A stretch of DNA of 64,000 nt from Streptomyces composti (GTDB lineage Bacteria > Actinomycetota > Actinomycetes > Streptomycetales > Streptomycetaceae): the NCBI RefSeq assembly GCF_012034205.1, contig NZ_JAATEM010000035.1, positions 1-64,000 on the forward strand, in the 5' to 3' direction. Shown here piece by piece: positions 24,977 to 33,394 of this stretch; the first letter of the stretch is position 1; every line of letters starts with the position of its first letter. A program made the position numbers and the translations under genes. The notes beneath the pieces are model-generated. The model was not told where the DNA came from. It made no database searches and saw only the letters and a program-made list of their open reading frames with translations.

Positions 24977-26269
24977 TCACACGCGGTAGCGGCGCAGCGC
25001 GGGCATCGCGGCGGCCAGGGCGAGCATCACCACGACCACCAGGACCCCTCCGCCCACCACGGCCGCGCGCGGGCCGAAGGCGGAGCCCGCCGTGCCGTGC
25101 AGCAAGTCGGCGAGGCGCGGCCCGCCCGCCACCACGACGGTGAAGACGCCCTGCATCCGGCCGCGCATCTCGTCCGTCGCCGCGGAGAGCAGGATGGCTC
25201 CCCGGAAGACCATGGAGACCATGTCGGCGACCCCCGCGACGGCCAGGAAGGCCACCGCGAACCACAGACTGCCGCTCAGCCCGAAGCCGGCCACGGCCAG
25301 GCCCCAGACCACCACCGACCAGATGACCATCCAGCCGTGCCGCCGGGCCCGGCTGAACGTGCCGGAGAACAGCCCGCCCGCCACCGCGCCCGCGGGGATC
25401 GCGGCGAACAGCAGCCCCAGCGCGAAGCCCTCCCCGTAGGGCGCGAAGGTCTCGGCGGCGAGCTGCGGGAAGAGGGCGCGCGGCATGCCGAGCACCATGG
25501 CGACGATGTCGGCCAGGAACGACAGCAGCAGCACGGCGTGCCCGGCCATGTAGCGGAAGCCCTCCGCGATCTCCCGCAGTCCGGCGCGCCGGGCCACCGT
25601 GGCCTTCAGCGGCGGCAGCGCGGGCAGCCGGTACACCGCCCACACGGTGACGCAGAGCGCGAGAGCGTCGATCAGATACAGCTCGGCCAGTCCGATCACC
25701 GGGATGAGCGCGCCGGCCAGCAGCGGTCCGGCGATCTGCCCGGTCTGCATCACGGTGGAGCCGAGGGCATTGGCCGCGGGCAGCTCGTCGGCGGGCACCA
25801 GGCGGGCCACCGAGGCGCTGCGGGCCGGGGCGTTGAGTCCCCAGAACGCCTGCTGGAGGGCGAGCAGCACCATCAGCACCGCGACCGACTCGAGTCCGCT
25901 GACCGCCTGGAGCCAGAACAACAGCGAGGTGACGGCGATACCGGTGTTGGTGATCAGCAGCAGCCTGCGCCGGTCCATCGCGTCGGCGATGGCGCCGCCC
26001 CACAGGGCGAACACGACCAGCGGAGCCAGGCCCGCGATGCTGGCGGTGCCGACCCAGGCGGAGGAGCCGGTGATGTCGTAGATCTGCTTGGGCACGGCGA
26101 CCGCGGTCAGCTGGCTGCCGACCGCCGTGACCACGGTGGACGTCCACAGCCTGCGGTAGGCGGGGCGGCGCAGCGGCCGGGTGTCCATCGCCCAGCGCCG
26201 CCGCCGGGTCCCGCGCGTCGGTGCGGGCTCCTCCGCCCGGCGCTCGGCTTCGCTCTCGCTGGTGTCCAC
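24977..26269 (-). CDS. MFS exporter (EntS/multidrug type)
   Basis: About 430 residues with 12 predicted membrane helices. MDTRPLRRPAYRRLWTSTVV begins the first helix; the MFS motif A-like loop is GGAIADAMDRRRLLL, and helix-rich segments follow to the C-terminal VLVVVVMLALAAAMPAL. The layout (ALQQAFWGLNAPARSASVARLVP) matches the MFS group that includes the enterobactin exporter EntS and drug exporters. The substrate is not clear. Start uncertain: GTG 26269 is used; GTG 26347 and ATG 26188 are alternatives, none with a strong ribosome site. Confidence 0.83.
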   Translation of the reverse strand: MDTSESEAERRAEEPAPTRGTRRRRWAMDTRPLRRPAYRRLWTSTVVTAVGSQLTAVAVPKQIYDITGSSAWVGTASIAGLAPLVVFALWGGAIADAMDRRRLLLITNTGIAVTSLLFWLQAVSGLESVAVLMVLLALQQAFWGLNAPARSASVARLVPADELPAANALGSTVMQTGQIAGPLLAGALIPVIGLAELYLIDALALCVTVWAVYRLPALPPLKATVARRAGLREIAEGFRYMAGHAVLLLSFLADIVAMVLGMPRALFPQLAAETFAPYGEGFALGLLFAAIPAGAVAGGLFSGTFSRARRHGWMVIWSVVVWGLAVAGFGLSGSLWFAVAFLAVAGVADMVSMVFRGAILLSAATDEMRGRMQGVFTVVVAGGPRLADLLHGTAGSAFGPRAAVVGGGVLVVVVMLALAAAMPALRRYRV

Positions 26270-26369
26270 GACCGCCCCGTTGGTGACTACATCTACCTGG
26301 CCGGGGCCAGTCTCCCAGCTCCCCGGTACCGACGTGCCGCCGGGCACCGTTCGCGGAACGAGCGCGGCG

Positions 26370-26987
26370 TCAGGCCCTGGCGATCAGGCCGGCGCCGAGG
26401 ACGATCATGGTGGCGGCGACCACGCCGTCCACCACCCGCCAGGCGGCCGGCCGGGCCAGCCAACGGCCGAGCAGCCGCGCCCCGAAGCCGAGCGCGGCGA
26501 ACCAGCAGACGCTGGCCAGCAGCGCACCGATGCCGAAGGTCCAGCGCAGCGACCCGTGGCCGGCGGCGACCGAACCCAGCAGGAACACGGTGTCGAGGTA
26601 GACGTGCGGATTGAGCCAGGTCAGGGCGAGGCAGGTGAGCACCGCCCGGCGGCGTGAACCGGCCGCCTCCCCCGCGCTCACCAGGCCCATGGCGGCGGGA
26701 CAGAGCACCCGGCGGGCGGCGAGCACGCCGTAGCAGAGCAGGAAGACGCCGCCGGTCCAGGCCACCGCGGTCAGCGCGGCCGGCCAGGCCACCACCACCG
26801 CGCCGACCCCGCCCACGCCCAGCCCGATCAGCACCGCGTCGGAGAGCGCGCAGATCGCCACCACGGCGAGCACCGCCTGGCGGCGTATCCCCTGGCGCAG
26901 CACGAAGGCGTTCTGGGCGCCGATGGCGACGATGAGGGACAGACCGGTACCGAATCCGGCCGCGGCGGAGGCGAAAGCGCTGGTCAT
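26370..26987 (-). CDS. LysE/ArgO-family basic amino acid exporter
   Basis: 205 residues with six membrane helices. Signature elements are GLSLIVAIGAQNAFVLRQGI near the N terminus and TWLNPHVYLDTVFLLG in the middle, both characteristic of LysE/ArgO exporters of lysine and arginine. The gene is transcribed away from a LysR-type LysG/ArgP regulator, with only 66 bases between the starts, which is the standard arrangement in actinobacteria where the regulator senses intracellular lysine or arginine and switches on the exporter. ATG 26987. Confidence 0.9.
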   Translation of the reverse strand: MTSAFASAAAGFGTGLSLIVAIGAQNAFVLRQGIRRQAVLAVVAICALSDAVLIGLGVGGVGAVVVAWPAALTAVAWTGGVFLLCYGVLAARRVLCPAAMGLVSAGEAAGSRRRAVLTCLALTWLNPHVYLDTVFLLGSVAAGHGSLRWTFGIGALLASVCWFAALGFGARLLGRWLARPAAWRVVDGVVAATMIVLGAGLIARA

Positions 26988-27053
26988 GCCGTTGACGGTA
27001 GGAGCGCGGCCGAGTGCAGTCCAGCTAATGATTCTTAAGTACCATGAGCAGGC
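26988..27053. promoter_or_regulatory. Divergent lysE/lysG control region
   Basis: A 66-base region between the two starts. It contains the AT-rich stretch TAATGATTCTTA (27027-27038), unusual in this GC-rich setting and a good candidate for the LysG/ArgP operator and the promoter cores of both genes. Confidence 0.55.
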
Positions 27054-27953
27054 GTGATGGACGAGCTTCCCCTGGACCAGGTCAGGACCCTGCTCGCGGT
27101 GGTGGACGAGGGCACCTTCGACGCGGCGGCCGCGGCCCTGCATGTGACGCCGTCCGCGGTGAGCCAGCGGGTCAAGGCGCTGGAGCAGCGCACCGGCCGG
27201 GTGCTTCTGCAGCGCACCAAGCCGGTGCGGCCGACCGAGTCGGGCGAGGTGCTGGTGCGGCTCGCCCGCCAGGTGGCCCGGCTGGAGCAGGACGCCCAAC
27301 GGGAGCTGGGCCTGAGCGGCGCCGGGGAGGCGACCCGGGTGGCGATCGCGGTGAACGCGGACTCGCTGGCGACCTGGTTCCTGGACGCCCTCACGCGCGT
27401 ACCGGACCGGCTGCGGGTCCGGTTCGACCTGCGCCGCGCGGACGAGGCGTACACGGCTGCCCTGCTCAGGGAGGGCACGGTCATGGCGGCGGTGACCTCC
27501 TCCCCGGAGGCCGTGCCGGGCTGCTCGGTGCGCTACCTGGGGCGCATGCGCTACCTCCCGGTCGCCAGTCCCGAGTTCGCCGAACGGTACCTGTCCGGCC
27601 CGCTCGCCGAGGTGGTGCCCGAGGCGCCCGCGGTCGTCTTCGACCGCGCGGACGACTTCCAGGACGCCTTCGTGCGCCGGCTGACCGGCGGCAGCGCCGA
27701 GGCGAGCGCGGGCCGCCACTACGTCCCCGCCTCGGAGGGCTTCGCCCGGGCGGTCGTCGCGGGCCTCGGCTGGGGCATGGTCCCGGAGGCCCAGGCGGAG
27801 CCCCTGCTGCGCGCCGGCCGCCTCACCCTCTTCGCGCCGGGCCACGAGGCCGAGAGCTCCCTGTACTGGCAGCGGTGGAAGCTCGACTCCCCCGCCCTGA
27901 CCGCGGTGACCGAGGCGGTGACCGCGACGGCGGCGCAGGCGCTGTCCCCCTAA
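27054..27953 (+). CDS. LysR-type regulator, LysG/ArgP family
   Basis: 299 residues. The N-terminal winged helix-turn-helix is clear: LDQVRTLLAVVDEGTFDAAAAALHVTPSAVSQRVKALE, the ArgP/LysG version. The C-terminal effector-binding domain follows from about residue 90. By family and position it controls the divergent lysE exporter and likely binds lysine or arginine. Start is GTG 27054 or the ATG at 27057. The last four bases overlap the end of the converging TetR gene. Confidence 0.9.
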   Translation: MMDELPLDQVRTLLAVVDEGTFDAAAAALHVTPSAVSQRVKALEQRTGRVLLQRTKPVRPTESGEVLVRLARQVARLEQDAQRELGLSGAGEATRVAIAVNADSLATWFLDALTRVPDRLRVRFDLRRADEAYTAALLREGTVMAAVTSSPEAVPGCSVRYLGRMRYLPVASPEFAERYLSGPLAEVVPEAPAVVFDRADDFQDAFVRRLTGGSAEASAGRHYVPASEGFARAVVAGLGWGMVPEAQAEPLLRAGRLTLFAPGHEAESSLYWQRWKLDSPALTAVTEAVTATAAQALSP

Positions 27954-28678
27954 GCGCCGCCCCGGGCTCGCCAGGAGACCTGCCCCTCGAGGCGGCGGGC
28001 CGCGCTGTCCAGGAGCATGTCCAGGGCCGTCGGATAGGCGCTGGTGACCATGCGGGTGGCGAGCAGGGGGGCCGCCTCGGCGATGCGGGGATGGGTCTCG
28101 GCGGGGAGACGGGCGTAGGTCGAGCGCCACATCTCCTCGTCGGAGCGGAGCGCCGCGCTGGGCAGGGCCAGGGAGGCGGCGTCGAGGGCGGCGAAGGCGA
28201 GCGTGGTGTCGATGAAGGCGTGGTAGATCCGCACCGCCTCCGGCAGCGGGAAACCGGCCGTGCGCAGCACGTCCAGCACCGCCTCGTCCGCGGCGAGCTC
28301 ATGGGCGCGGCCGGTGACCCGGGCGGCGGTCAGCACCGCCGCCTGCGGATGCGAGACGTAGGCGTCGTGGATGCGCAGGCCCATGCCGCGCAGGTCCTCG
28401 AGCCACTCCCCCGTGCGCCGCCAGCCCTGCAGCGCCCGGCCGACGAGGGCGTCGCCGATGGCCAGGGTGAGGTCGTCCATGCCGCGGAAGTAGCGGTAGA
28501 GCGTGCTGGGGTCGCAGTCCAGGGCGAGGCCGAGCCGGCGGGCGGTCAGGCCGGTGCTGCCGTGTTCGCGCAGCAGGCGCAGTGCGGTCTCGACGATCAG
28601 CTGCTCGGACAGCACCCGTCCGCTCCTGGTGGGCCGGCGCCGCCGCCGCTTCTCCTCGGGCACCACCGGTTTCGCCAT
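27950..28678 (-). CDS. TetR-family regulator
   Basis: 242 residues. A basic N-terminal tail (EEKRRRRRPTRSGR) leads into the TetR helix-turn-helix (QLIVETALRLLREHGSTGLTARRLGLALDCDPSTLYRYFRGMDDL). The C-terminal ligand domain is all-helical. It is divergent from the saccharopine dehydrogenase-like gene, with an inverted repeat between them that flanks a TTGACC box, so it probably represses that gene and itself. Ligand unknown. Confidence 0.88.
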   Translation of the reverse strand: MAKPVVPEEKRRRRRPTRSGRVLSEQLIVETALRLLREHGSTGLTARRLGLALDCDPSTLYRYFRGMDDLTLAIGDALVGRALQGWRRTGEWLEDLRGMGLRIHDAYVSHPQAAVLTAARVTGRAHELAADEAVLDVLRTAGFPLPEAVRIYHAFIDTTLAFAALDAASLALPSAALRSDEEMWRSTYARLPAETHPRIAEAAPLLATRMVTSAYPTALDMLLDSAARRLEGQVSWRARGGA

Positions 28679-28749
28679 CCCGCCCGCCTCCCGTCACACG
28701 GATCGGTACTCCCCGGGCCGGGGCCGGCCGCGGCCGCCCGCCCCTTATG

Positions 28750-28786
28750 CCAACACCATTGACCTTACGACACCGGCCGGCGTTGG
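28750..28786. promoter_or_regulatory. Divergent promoter with inverted repeat
   Basis: CCAACACC (28750-28757) and GGCGTTGG (28779-28786) form a 7-of-8 inverted repeat. A -35-like TTGACC (28759-28764) lies between them, with TTGGAT (28783-28788) at a 18-base spacing as possible -10 toward the plus-strand gene. Probable operator of the adjacent TetR protein. Confidence 0.45.
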
Positions 28787-28858
28787 ATCCGGCTCGAGGG
28801 GCCCCTCGGCGCAATCGGCGCTTTCATGAGACGAGGACAAGGAAAGGGAGTGCGCGTC

Positions 28859-30079
28859 ATGCGTGTACTGCTCGTGGGCGCGGGCGGCGTGGGTACCGCG
28901 ATCACCCGGATCGCGGCCCGGCGGCCGTTCCTCGACCGGATGGTGGTGGCCGACTACGACCCCTCCCGCGCCGAGGCGGCGGTCTCCGCCCTCGGTGACG
29001 GTGCCGGCCGGTTCCGGGCCGAGCGGGTGGACGCCGGGGACGAGGCGCAGGTGGCGGCGCTGCTGGCGCGGCACGAGTGCGATGTGCTGCTCAACGCCAC
29101 CGACCCCCGGTTCGTGATGCCGCTGTTCCGGGCCGCGCAGGGCGCCAGGGTGACCTATGTCGACATGGCGATGTCACTGTCGGAGCCGCACCCCGAGCGG
29201 CCGTACGAGGAGTGCGGGGTGAAGCTCGGCGACGAGCAGTTCGAACGGGCCGCCGAGTGGGAGAAGGCCGGGGCGCTGGCCCTGGTCGGCATGGGCGTGG
29301 AGCCCGGCCTGTCGGACGTGTTCGCGCGGTACGCCGCCGACGAACTCTTCGACGAGATCGAGGAGATCGGCGTCCGGGACGGGGCCGACCTCACGGTGGA
29401 GGGCTACGACTTCGCGCCCTCCTTCAGCATCTGGACCACCATCGAGGAGTGCCTGAACCCTCCGGTGGTGTACGAGGCGGACCGCGGCTGGTTCACCACC
29501 GAGCCGTTCAGCGAGCCGGAGGTGTTCGACTTCCCCGAGGGCATCGGCCCGGTGGAGTGCGTGAACGTCGAGCACGAGGAGGTGCTGCTCGTCCCGCGCT
29601 GGGTGAACGCGCGCCGGGTCACCTTCAAGTACGGGCTGGGAAGGGAGTTCATCGACACGCTCAGGAAGCTGCACCTGCTGGGCCTGGACCGCACCGAGCC
29701 GGTGACCGTGCCGAGCGCGCAGGGGCCCGTCCAGGTGTCGCCGCGGGACGTGGTGGCGGCCTGCCTGCCCGACCCGGCGACGCTGGGCGAGCGGATGCAC
29801 GGCAAGACCTGCGCCGGGACCTGGGTGCGCGGGACGAAGGACGGGGCGCCGCGCGAGGTGTACCTGTACCACGTGGTCGACAACCAGTGGTCCATGACCG
29901 AGTACGGCTGCCAGGCGGTGGTGTGGCAGACCGCGATCAACCCGGTGGTGGCGCTGGAACTGCTCGCCACGGGCGAGTGGTCGGGCACCGGGGTGCTCGG
30001 TCCGGAGGCGTTCCCGGCGAGGCCGTTCCTGGACCTGCTGAACGCATACGGCTCGCCGTGGGGCATGCGGGAGCAGTGA
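28859..30079 (+). CDS. Saccharopine dehydrogenase family protein
   Basis: 406 residues. The N-terminal Rossmann fold starts MRVLLVGAGGVGTAITRIAARRPF with the nucleotide-binding GxGGxG; CDVLLNATDPRFVMPLFRAA follows. The rest matches the saccharopine dehydrogenase-like superfamily (GMGVEPGLSDVFARYAADEL). Members act on lysine-derived or polyamine-like substrates, such as carboxynorspermidine synthase, but the reaction here is not determined. The ATG at 28859 has AAAGGGAG upstream at eight bases; ATG 28826 would place that site inside the gene. Divergent TetR gene is the likely regulator. Confidence 0.86.
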   Translation: MRVLLVGAGGVGTAITRIAARRPFLDRMVVADYDPSRAEAAVSALGDGAGRFRAERVDAGDEAQVAALLARHECDVLLNATDPRFVMPLFRAAQGARVTYVDMAMSLSEPHPERPYEECGVKLGDEQFERAAEWEKAGALALVGMGVEPGLSDVFARYAADELFDEIEEIGVRDGADLTVEGYDFAPSFSIWTTIEECLNPPVVYEADRGWFTTEPFSEPEVFDFPEGIGPVECVNVEHEEVLLVPRWVNARRVTFKYGLGREFIDTLRKLHLLGLDRTEPVTVPSAQGPVQVSPRDVVAACLPDPATLGERMHGKTCAGTWVRGTKDGAPREVYLYHVVDNQWSMTEYGCQAVVWQTAINPVVALELLATGEWSGTGVLGPEAFPARPFLDLLNAYGSPWGMREQ

Positions 30080-30129
30080 CACATGTCCTGTTTCGCCCGT
30101 GGCCGGCAGGTCACCCGGAGAGGAGCAGA

Positions 30130-30156
30130 GCATCCCCGAGGGGGCTTGAGGGATGC
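30130..30156. promoter_or_regulatory. Inverted repeat upstream of the whiB-like gene
   Basis: GCATCCC (30130-30136) and GGGATGC (30150-30156) with a 13-base spacer, 51 bases after the preceding stop and 30 bases before the whiB-like start. It may be a terminator for the upstream gene or an operator. Confidence 0.4.
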
Positions 30157-30186
30157 GTTCCCGACTCCGGACACAGGTGACTTTCC

Positions 30187-30438
30187 ATGGACGACTGGCG
30201 TGCCCGCGCTGCCTGTCGGGACGAGGATCCCGACCTCTTCTTCCCGATCGGCACCACCGGCCCGGCCCTGGTGCAGACCGAGCAGGCCAAGGCGGTGTGC
30301 CGGCGCTGCCCGGTGCGGGAGCAGTGCCTGGACTGGGCGCTGGAGACCGGGCAGTCCACCGGGGTGTGGGGCGGCACGGGCGAGACGGAACGCCGTGCGC
30401 TCGAGCGGCGCACGGCCGCACGACGCGGTTCCGGCTGA
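30187..30438 (+). CDS. WhiB-family iron-sulfur regulator
   Basis: 83 residues. The four cysteines that bind a [4Fe-4S] cluster are C10, C38, C41 and C47, in the spacing C-x27-C-x2-C-x5-C. The GVWGG turn (residues 59-63) and the basic C-terminal tail (ERRALERRTAARRGSG) for DNA binding are present. The length and the FFPIGTTGPALVQTEQAKAVCRRCPV core are closest to the WblE/WhiB1 type. Such proteins act with the primary sigma factor in redox- or NO-responsive control. Target genes unknown. Confidence 0.93.
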   Translation: MDDWRARAACRDEDPDLFFPIGTTGPALVQTEQAKAVCRRCPVREQCLDWALETGQSTGVWGGTGETERRALERRTAARRGSG

Positions 30439-30495
30439 GCGGGCGGGGAGCACCGGCCGCCCGCCCGGCCGGACTTCACCGGAAGGGGGCCGAGG

Positions 30496-30849
30496 ATGAG
30501 TGTGCGGGTACGGCGGGTGTACGAGCCGCCCGAGGCGGACGACGGGGTGCGGGTGCTGGTCGACCGCCTGTGGCCGCGCGGCCTGGCGAAGGAGGCTGCC
30601 CGGATCGACGAGTGGCCCAAGGGGCTCACCCCGTCGACCGAGCTGCGCCGCTGGTACCACGCGGGCGAGGGGTCGTTCGAGGAGTTCCGCGAGCGCTACG
30701 AGGCGGAACTCGAGGTCCCCGAGGCGGCCGAGCTGCTCCAGCACCTGCGTGAGCTGGTCGCCGAGGGGCCCGTGACGCTGCTGACCGCCTCCAGGCAACC
30801 GGAGCGCAGCCAGGCGGCCGTGCTGGCCCGGTTGCTGGAGGAGGGCTGA
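30496..30849 (+). CDS. DUF488 family protein
   Basis: 117 residues. It begins VRRVYEPPEADDGVRVLVDRLWPRGLAKE and continues with a WPKGLTPSTELRRWY segment, the signature of the DUF488 family (YeaO-like). Function is unknown; the fold is a small alpha/beta domain. No signal peptide. ATG at 30496 with a G/A-rich ribosome site (GGAAGGGGGCCGAGG). It follows the whiB-like gene by 57 bases on the same strand and converges with the flavoprotein gene. Confidence 0.85.
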   Translation: MSVRVRRVYEPPEADDGVRVLVDRLWPRGLAKEAARIDEWPKGLTPSTELRRWYHAGEGSFEEFRERYEAELEVPEAAELLQHLRELVAEGPVTLLTASRQPERSQAAVLARLLEEG

Positions 30850-30876
30850 GTCCCGCCCCGCCGCAGTGCCGCGCGG

Positions 30877-32550
30877 TCAGGCGGTCTGCTGTGCCGCCGC
30901 CCGGCCCGCGGCGCGGCCGGAGAAGAGGCAGCCGCCGAGGAAGGTGCCTTCCAGGGCGTTGTAGCCGTGGACCCCGCCGCCGCCGAAGCCGGCGACCTCC
31001 CCGGCCGCGTAGAGGCCGTCGACCGGGTTGCCGTCGGAGCCGAGGGCGCGGGAGTCGAGGTCGGTCTGGATGCCGCCCAGGGTCTTGCGGGTGAGGATGT
31101 GCAGCTTGACGCCGATCAGGGGTCCGGCCGCGGGGTCGAGGATGCGGTGCGGGGTGGCCACCCGGCCGAGCCGGTCGCCCAGGTAGCGGCGGGCGTTGCG
31201 GATGCCCTGTACCTGGGCGTCCTTGGCGTAGGGATTGGCGATCTGCAGGTCGCGGGCCTCGATCTGGCGCCGGATGACGGCCGCGTCGAGGAGGGGCTTG
31301 TCGGTGAGGGCGTTCATCTTGTCGACGAGCTGTTCCAGCGTGGGCGCGGTGACGAAGTCGGCGCCGTTGCGCAGGAAGGCGTCCACAGGTCCCGGGGCCC
31401 CCTTGCCGAGGAGCCGCTCGCGCAGGAATCCGGCGCGGTCCTTGGCGGTGATGTCGGGGTTCTGCTCGGAGCCCGACAGGGCGAACTCCTTCTCGATGAT
31501 CTTCTGGGTGAGGATGAACCAGGAGTGGTCGTACCCGGAGATGTCCTCGGTGGTGCGCAGGTACGCGAGTGTGCTGAGGGTGTCGTACCCGGGCAGGCAG
31601 GGCTCGGGCAGGCGGCGTCCGAGGGCGTCGAACCAGAGGGAGGACGGGCCGGGCAGGATGCGGATGCCGTGGCCGGGCCAGACGGGGTCCCAGTTCTGGA
31701 GGCCCTCGGTGTAGTGCCACATGCGGTCCCGGTTGACCAGGCGCACCCCGGCGCGGGCGCTGATGTCGAGCATCCGCCCGTCGACATGGGCGGGTACGCC
31801 GGTGACCATCTCGGCGGGCGGGGTGCCCAGGCGTTCGGGCCAGTAGCGGCGGACGATCTCGTGGTTGCCGCCGATGCCGCCGCTGGTGACGATCACGGCC
31901 TGGGCGGTCAGCTCGAACTCGCCGATCGCGTCCCGGTTGGAGGCGACGCCGCGCGGGGAGTCGTCGGGGGCCAGCACGGTGCCGCGCACCCCGCGGGCGG
32001 CGCCGTTCTCCATGACGAGCTCGTCGACGCGGTGGCGGTGGTAGAAGGTGAGCAGCCCGTCGCTCGCCGCCTGCTCGGCGTAGCGGACGAAGGGTTCGAC
32101 GACGCCGGTGCCGGTGCCCCAGGCGATGTGGAAGCGGGGCACGCTGTTGCCGTGGCCGTCGGCGCGCAGGTCGCCGCGCTCGGCCCAGCCGACGGTGGGC
32201 AGGAAGGTGATGCCGTGCCGGTCGAGCCAGGGCCGCTTCTCCCCCGCCGCCCACTCGACATAGGCGCGGGCCCAGCGCACCGCCCAGGAGTCCTCGTCGT
32301 CGAGACGGTCGAAGCGGGCGCTGCCCTGCCAGTCGCTCCAGGCCAGGTCGAAGGAGTCCTTGATGCCGAGGCGCCGCTGCTCCGGGGAGCCGACCAGGAA
32401 CAGCCCGCCGAAGGACCAGAAGGCCTGCCCGCCGAGGTTGGCGGCGTTCTCCTGCTCGACGAGCGCGACCCTGCGGCCCCTGCTGGTCAGCTCGTGGGCC
32501 GCGACCAGGCCCGCGAGCCCCGCTCCCACGACGACGACATCGGCGTCCAT
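30877..32550 (-). CDS. FAD-binding dehydrogenase, KstD/fumarate reductase flavoprotein type
   Basis: 557 residues. The N-terminal FAD-binding fold is VVVVGAGLAGLVAAHELTSRGRRVALVEQE; GGQAFWSFGGLFLVG follows, and the C-terminal half ends GLYAAGEVAGFGGGGVHGYNALEGTFLGGCLFSGRAAG, the classic pattern of the FAD-dependent oxidoreductase 2 family used by 3-ketosteroid delta-1-dehydrogenase-like enzymes and annotated as FAD-binding dehydrogenases. The substrate is not known. ATG 32550 has GGGGAGG upstream. It lies 17 bases downstream of a TetR gene on the same strand, so they are likely one operon with TetR control. Confidence 0.87.
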   Translation of the reverse strand: MDADVVVVGAGLAGLVAAHELTSRGRRVALVEQENAANLGGQAFWSFGGLFLVGSPEQRRLGIKDSFDLAWSDWQGSARFDRLDDEDSWAVRWARAYVEWAAGEKRPWLDRHGITFLPTVGWAERGDLRADGHGNSVPRFHIAWGTGTGVVEPFVRYAEQAASDGLLTFYHRHRVDELVMENGAARGVRGTVLAPDDSPRGVASNRDAIGEFELTAQAVIVTSGGIGGNHEIVRRYWPERLGTPPAEMVTGVPAHVDGRMLDISARAGVRLVNRDRMWHYTEGLQNWDPVWPGHGIRILPGPSSLWFDALGRRLPEPCLPGYDTLSTLAYLRTTEDISGYDHSWFILTQKIIEKEFALSGSEQNPDITAKDRAGFLRERLLGKGAPGPVDAFLRNGADFVTAPTLEQLVDKMNALTDKPLLDAAVIRRQIEARDLQIANPYAKDAQVQGIRNARRYLGDRLGRVATPHRILDPAAGPLIGVKLHILTRKTLGGIQTDLDSRALGSDGNPVDGLYAAGEVAGFGGGGVHGYNALEGTFLGGCLFSGRAAGRAAAQQTA

Positions 32551-32567
32551 GGCCTCCCCTTCCCTGT

Positions 32568-33221
32568 TCACTCGCGCCCGCGCGGGGCCGGTTCGGCGCT
32601 GCCCTCGGTGAGCAGCGCGGTCAGCAGTTGTTTCAGCCAGGCCCGGGCCCCTGCGACGTCCCGGTCCAGCAGCAGTCGGGTGGTGACCCCGTCGTACGCG
32701 GCGACCACGGCGTGCGCGGCGCTGTCGACGTCGCCGAGCACGGCGGGCAGCGGCGTGTGCCCCTGGGCCCTGGCCAGCCGCTCGGCGATGGCGCCGCGCA
32801 GCCCGGCCCGGTGCTCCAGCAGGGCGCGGGCGACCTCCGGGTCGCGGGCGGCGTGCACCAGGAAGTCCGTCTTCACCAGCAGCCAGTCCCGGTCGAGCAG
32901 CAGCACGGCGGTGACCCGGTCCACGGCGGCGGGCACGTCCAGATCGGGGCCGTCCTGGGCGAGGGCCTCGGCGACCTGCCGGGCGATCAGCTCGGCCCGC
33001 TCCTCGTACAGGGCGAAGAACAGCTCGTCCAGGCTTGAGAAGTTGGAGTAGAAGGCGCCCCGGCTGTAGCCGGCGGTCTCGCAGATCTCCTCGATGGAGA
33101 CATGTCCGAAGCCCTTGGCCGCGAAGACGGAGAAGGCGGCCGCCAAGAGGTTCGCCCGGGTGCGGGCACGGCGTCTGGTGATCCGCCCTGTGCTGCCGCC
33201 GGTCCGCGTCATGGCCGCCAC
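32568..33221 (-). CDS. TetR-family regulator
   Basis: 217 residues. TetR helix-turn-helix: RANLLAAAFSVFAAKGFGHVSIEEICETAGYSRGAFYSNFSSLDELFFALYEE. The C-terminal domain resembles the TetR_C_6 type. I chose GTG 33221 because GGAGG lies seven bases upstream; ATG 33212 gives three residues less and poor spacing. Two adjacent inverted repeats upstream are probable self-operators. The flavoprotein gene follows directly and is its likely target. Confidence 0.88.
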   Translation of the reverse strand: MAAMTRTGGSTGRITRRRARTRANLLAAAFSVFAAKGFGHVSIEEICETAGYSRGAFYSNFSSLDELFFALYEERAELIARQVAEALAQDGPDLDVPAAVDRVTAVLLLDRDWLLVKTDFLVHAARDPEVARALLEHRAGLRGAIAERLARAQGHTPLPAVLGDVDSAAHAVVAAYDGVTTRLLLDRDVAGARAWLKQLLTALLTEGSAEPAPRGRE

Positions 33222-33238
33222 CGCCCCACCTCCGTTCG

Positions 33239-33271
33239 ATACGCGAACGTATTCGATACACCGATGTATCG
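33239..33271. promoter_or_regulatory. Tandem palindromic operator of the TetR gene
   Basis: Two adjacent inverted repeats: ATACG-CGAA-CGTAT (33239-33252) and CGATACA-CCGA-TGTATCG (33254-33271). Both are perfect in their arms and share GATAC/GTATC-type half sites. They begin 18 bases upstream of the TetR start. Confidence 0.65.
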
Positions 33272-33358
33272 GAAGAGGCTGGAGGAGCCGGGTGCCTCCG
33301 CGGTTCGCGGCGACGTCCGCGGCCCTGCACCCCTGTGGGTGCTCGCCCGGACTCGATC

Positions 33359-33374
33359 TAGAACGCATTTTCGA
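33359..33374 (+). promoter_or_regulatory. LexA/SOS-like box upstream of alkB
   Basis: TAGAACGCATTTTCGA differs at two positions from the actinobacterial SOS consensus TCGAAC-N4-GTTCGA. It overlaps a second inverted repeat GCATT-TTCG-AATGC (33365-33378). It ends 20 bases before the alkB start, where a repressor would block transcription. Confidence 0.5.
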
Positions 33375-33394
33375 ATGCGAGGTACGCTGGTGTC

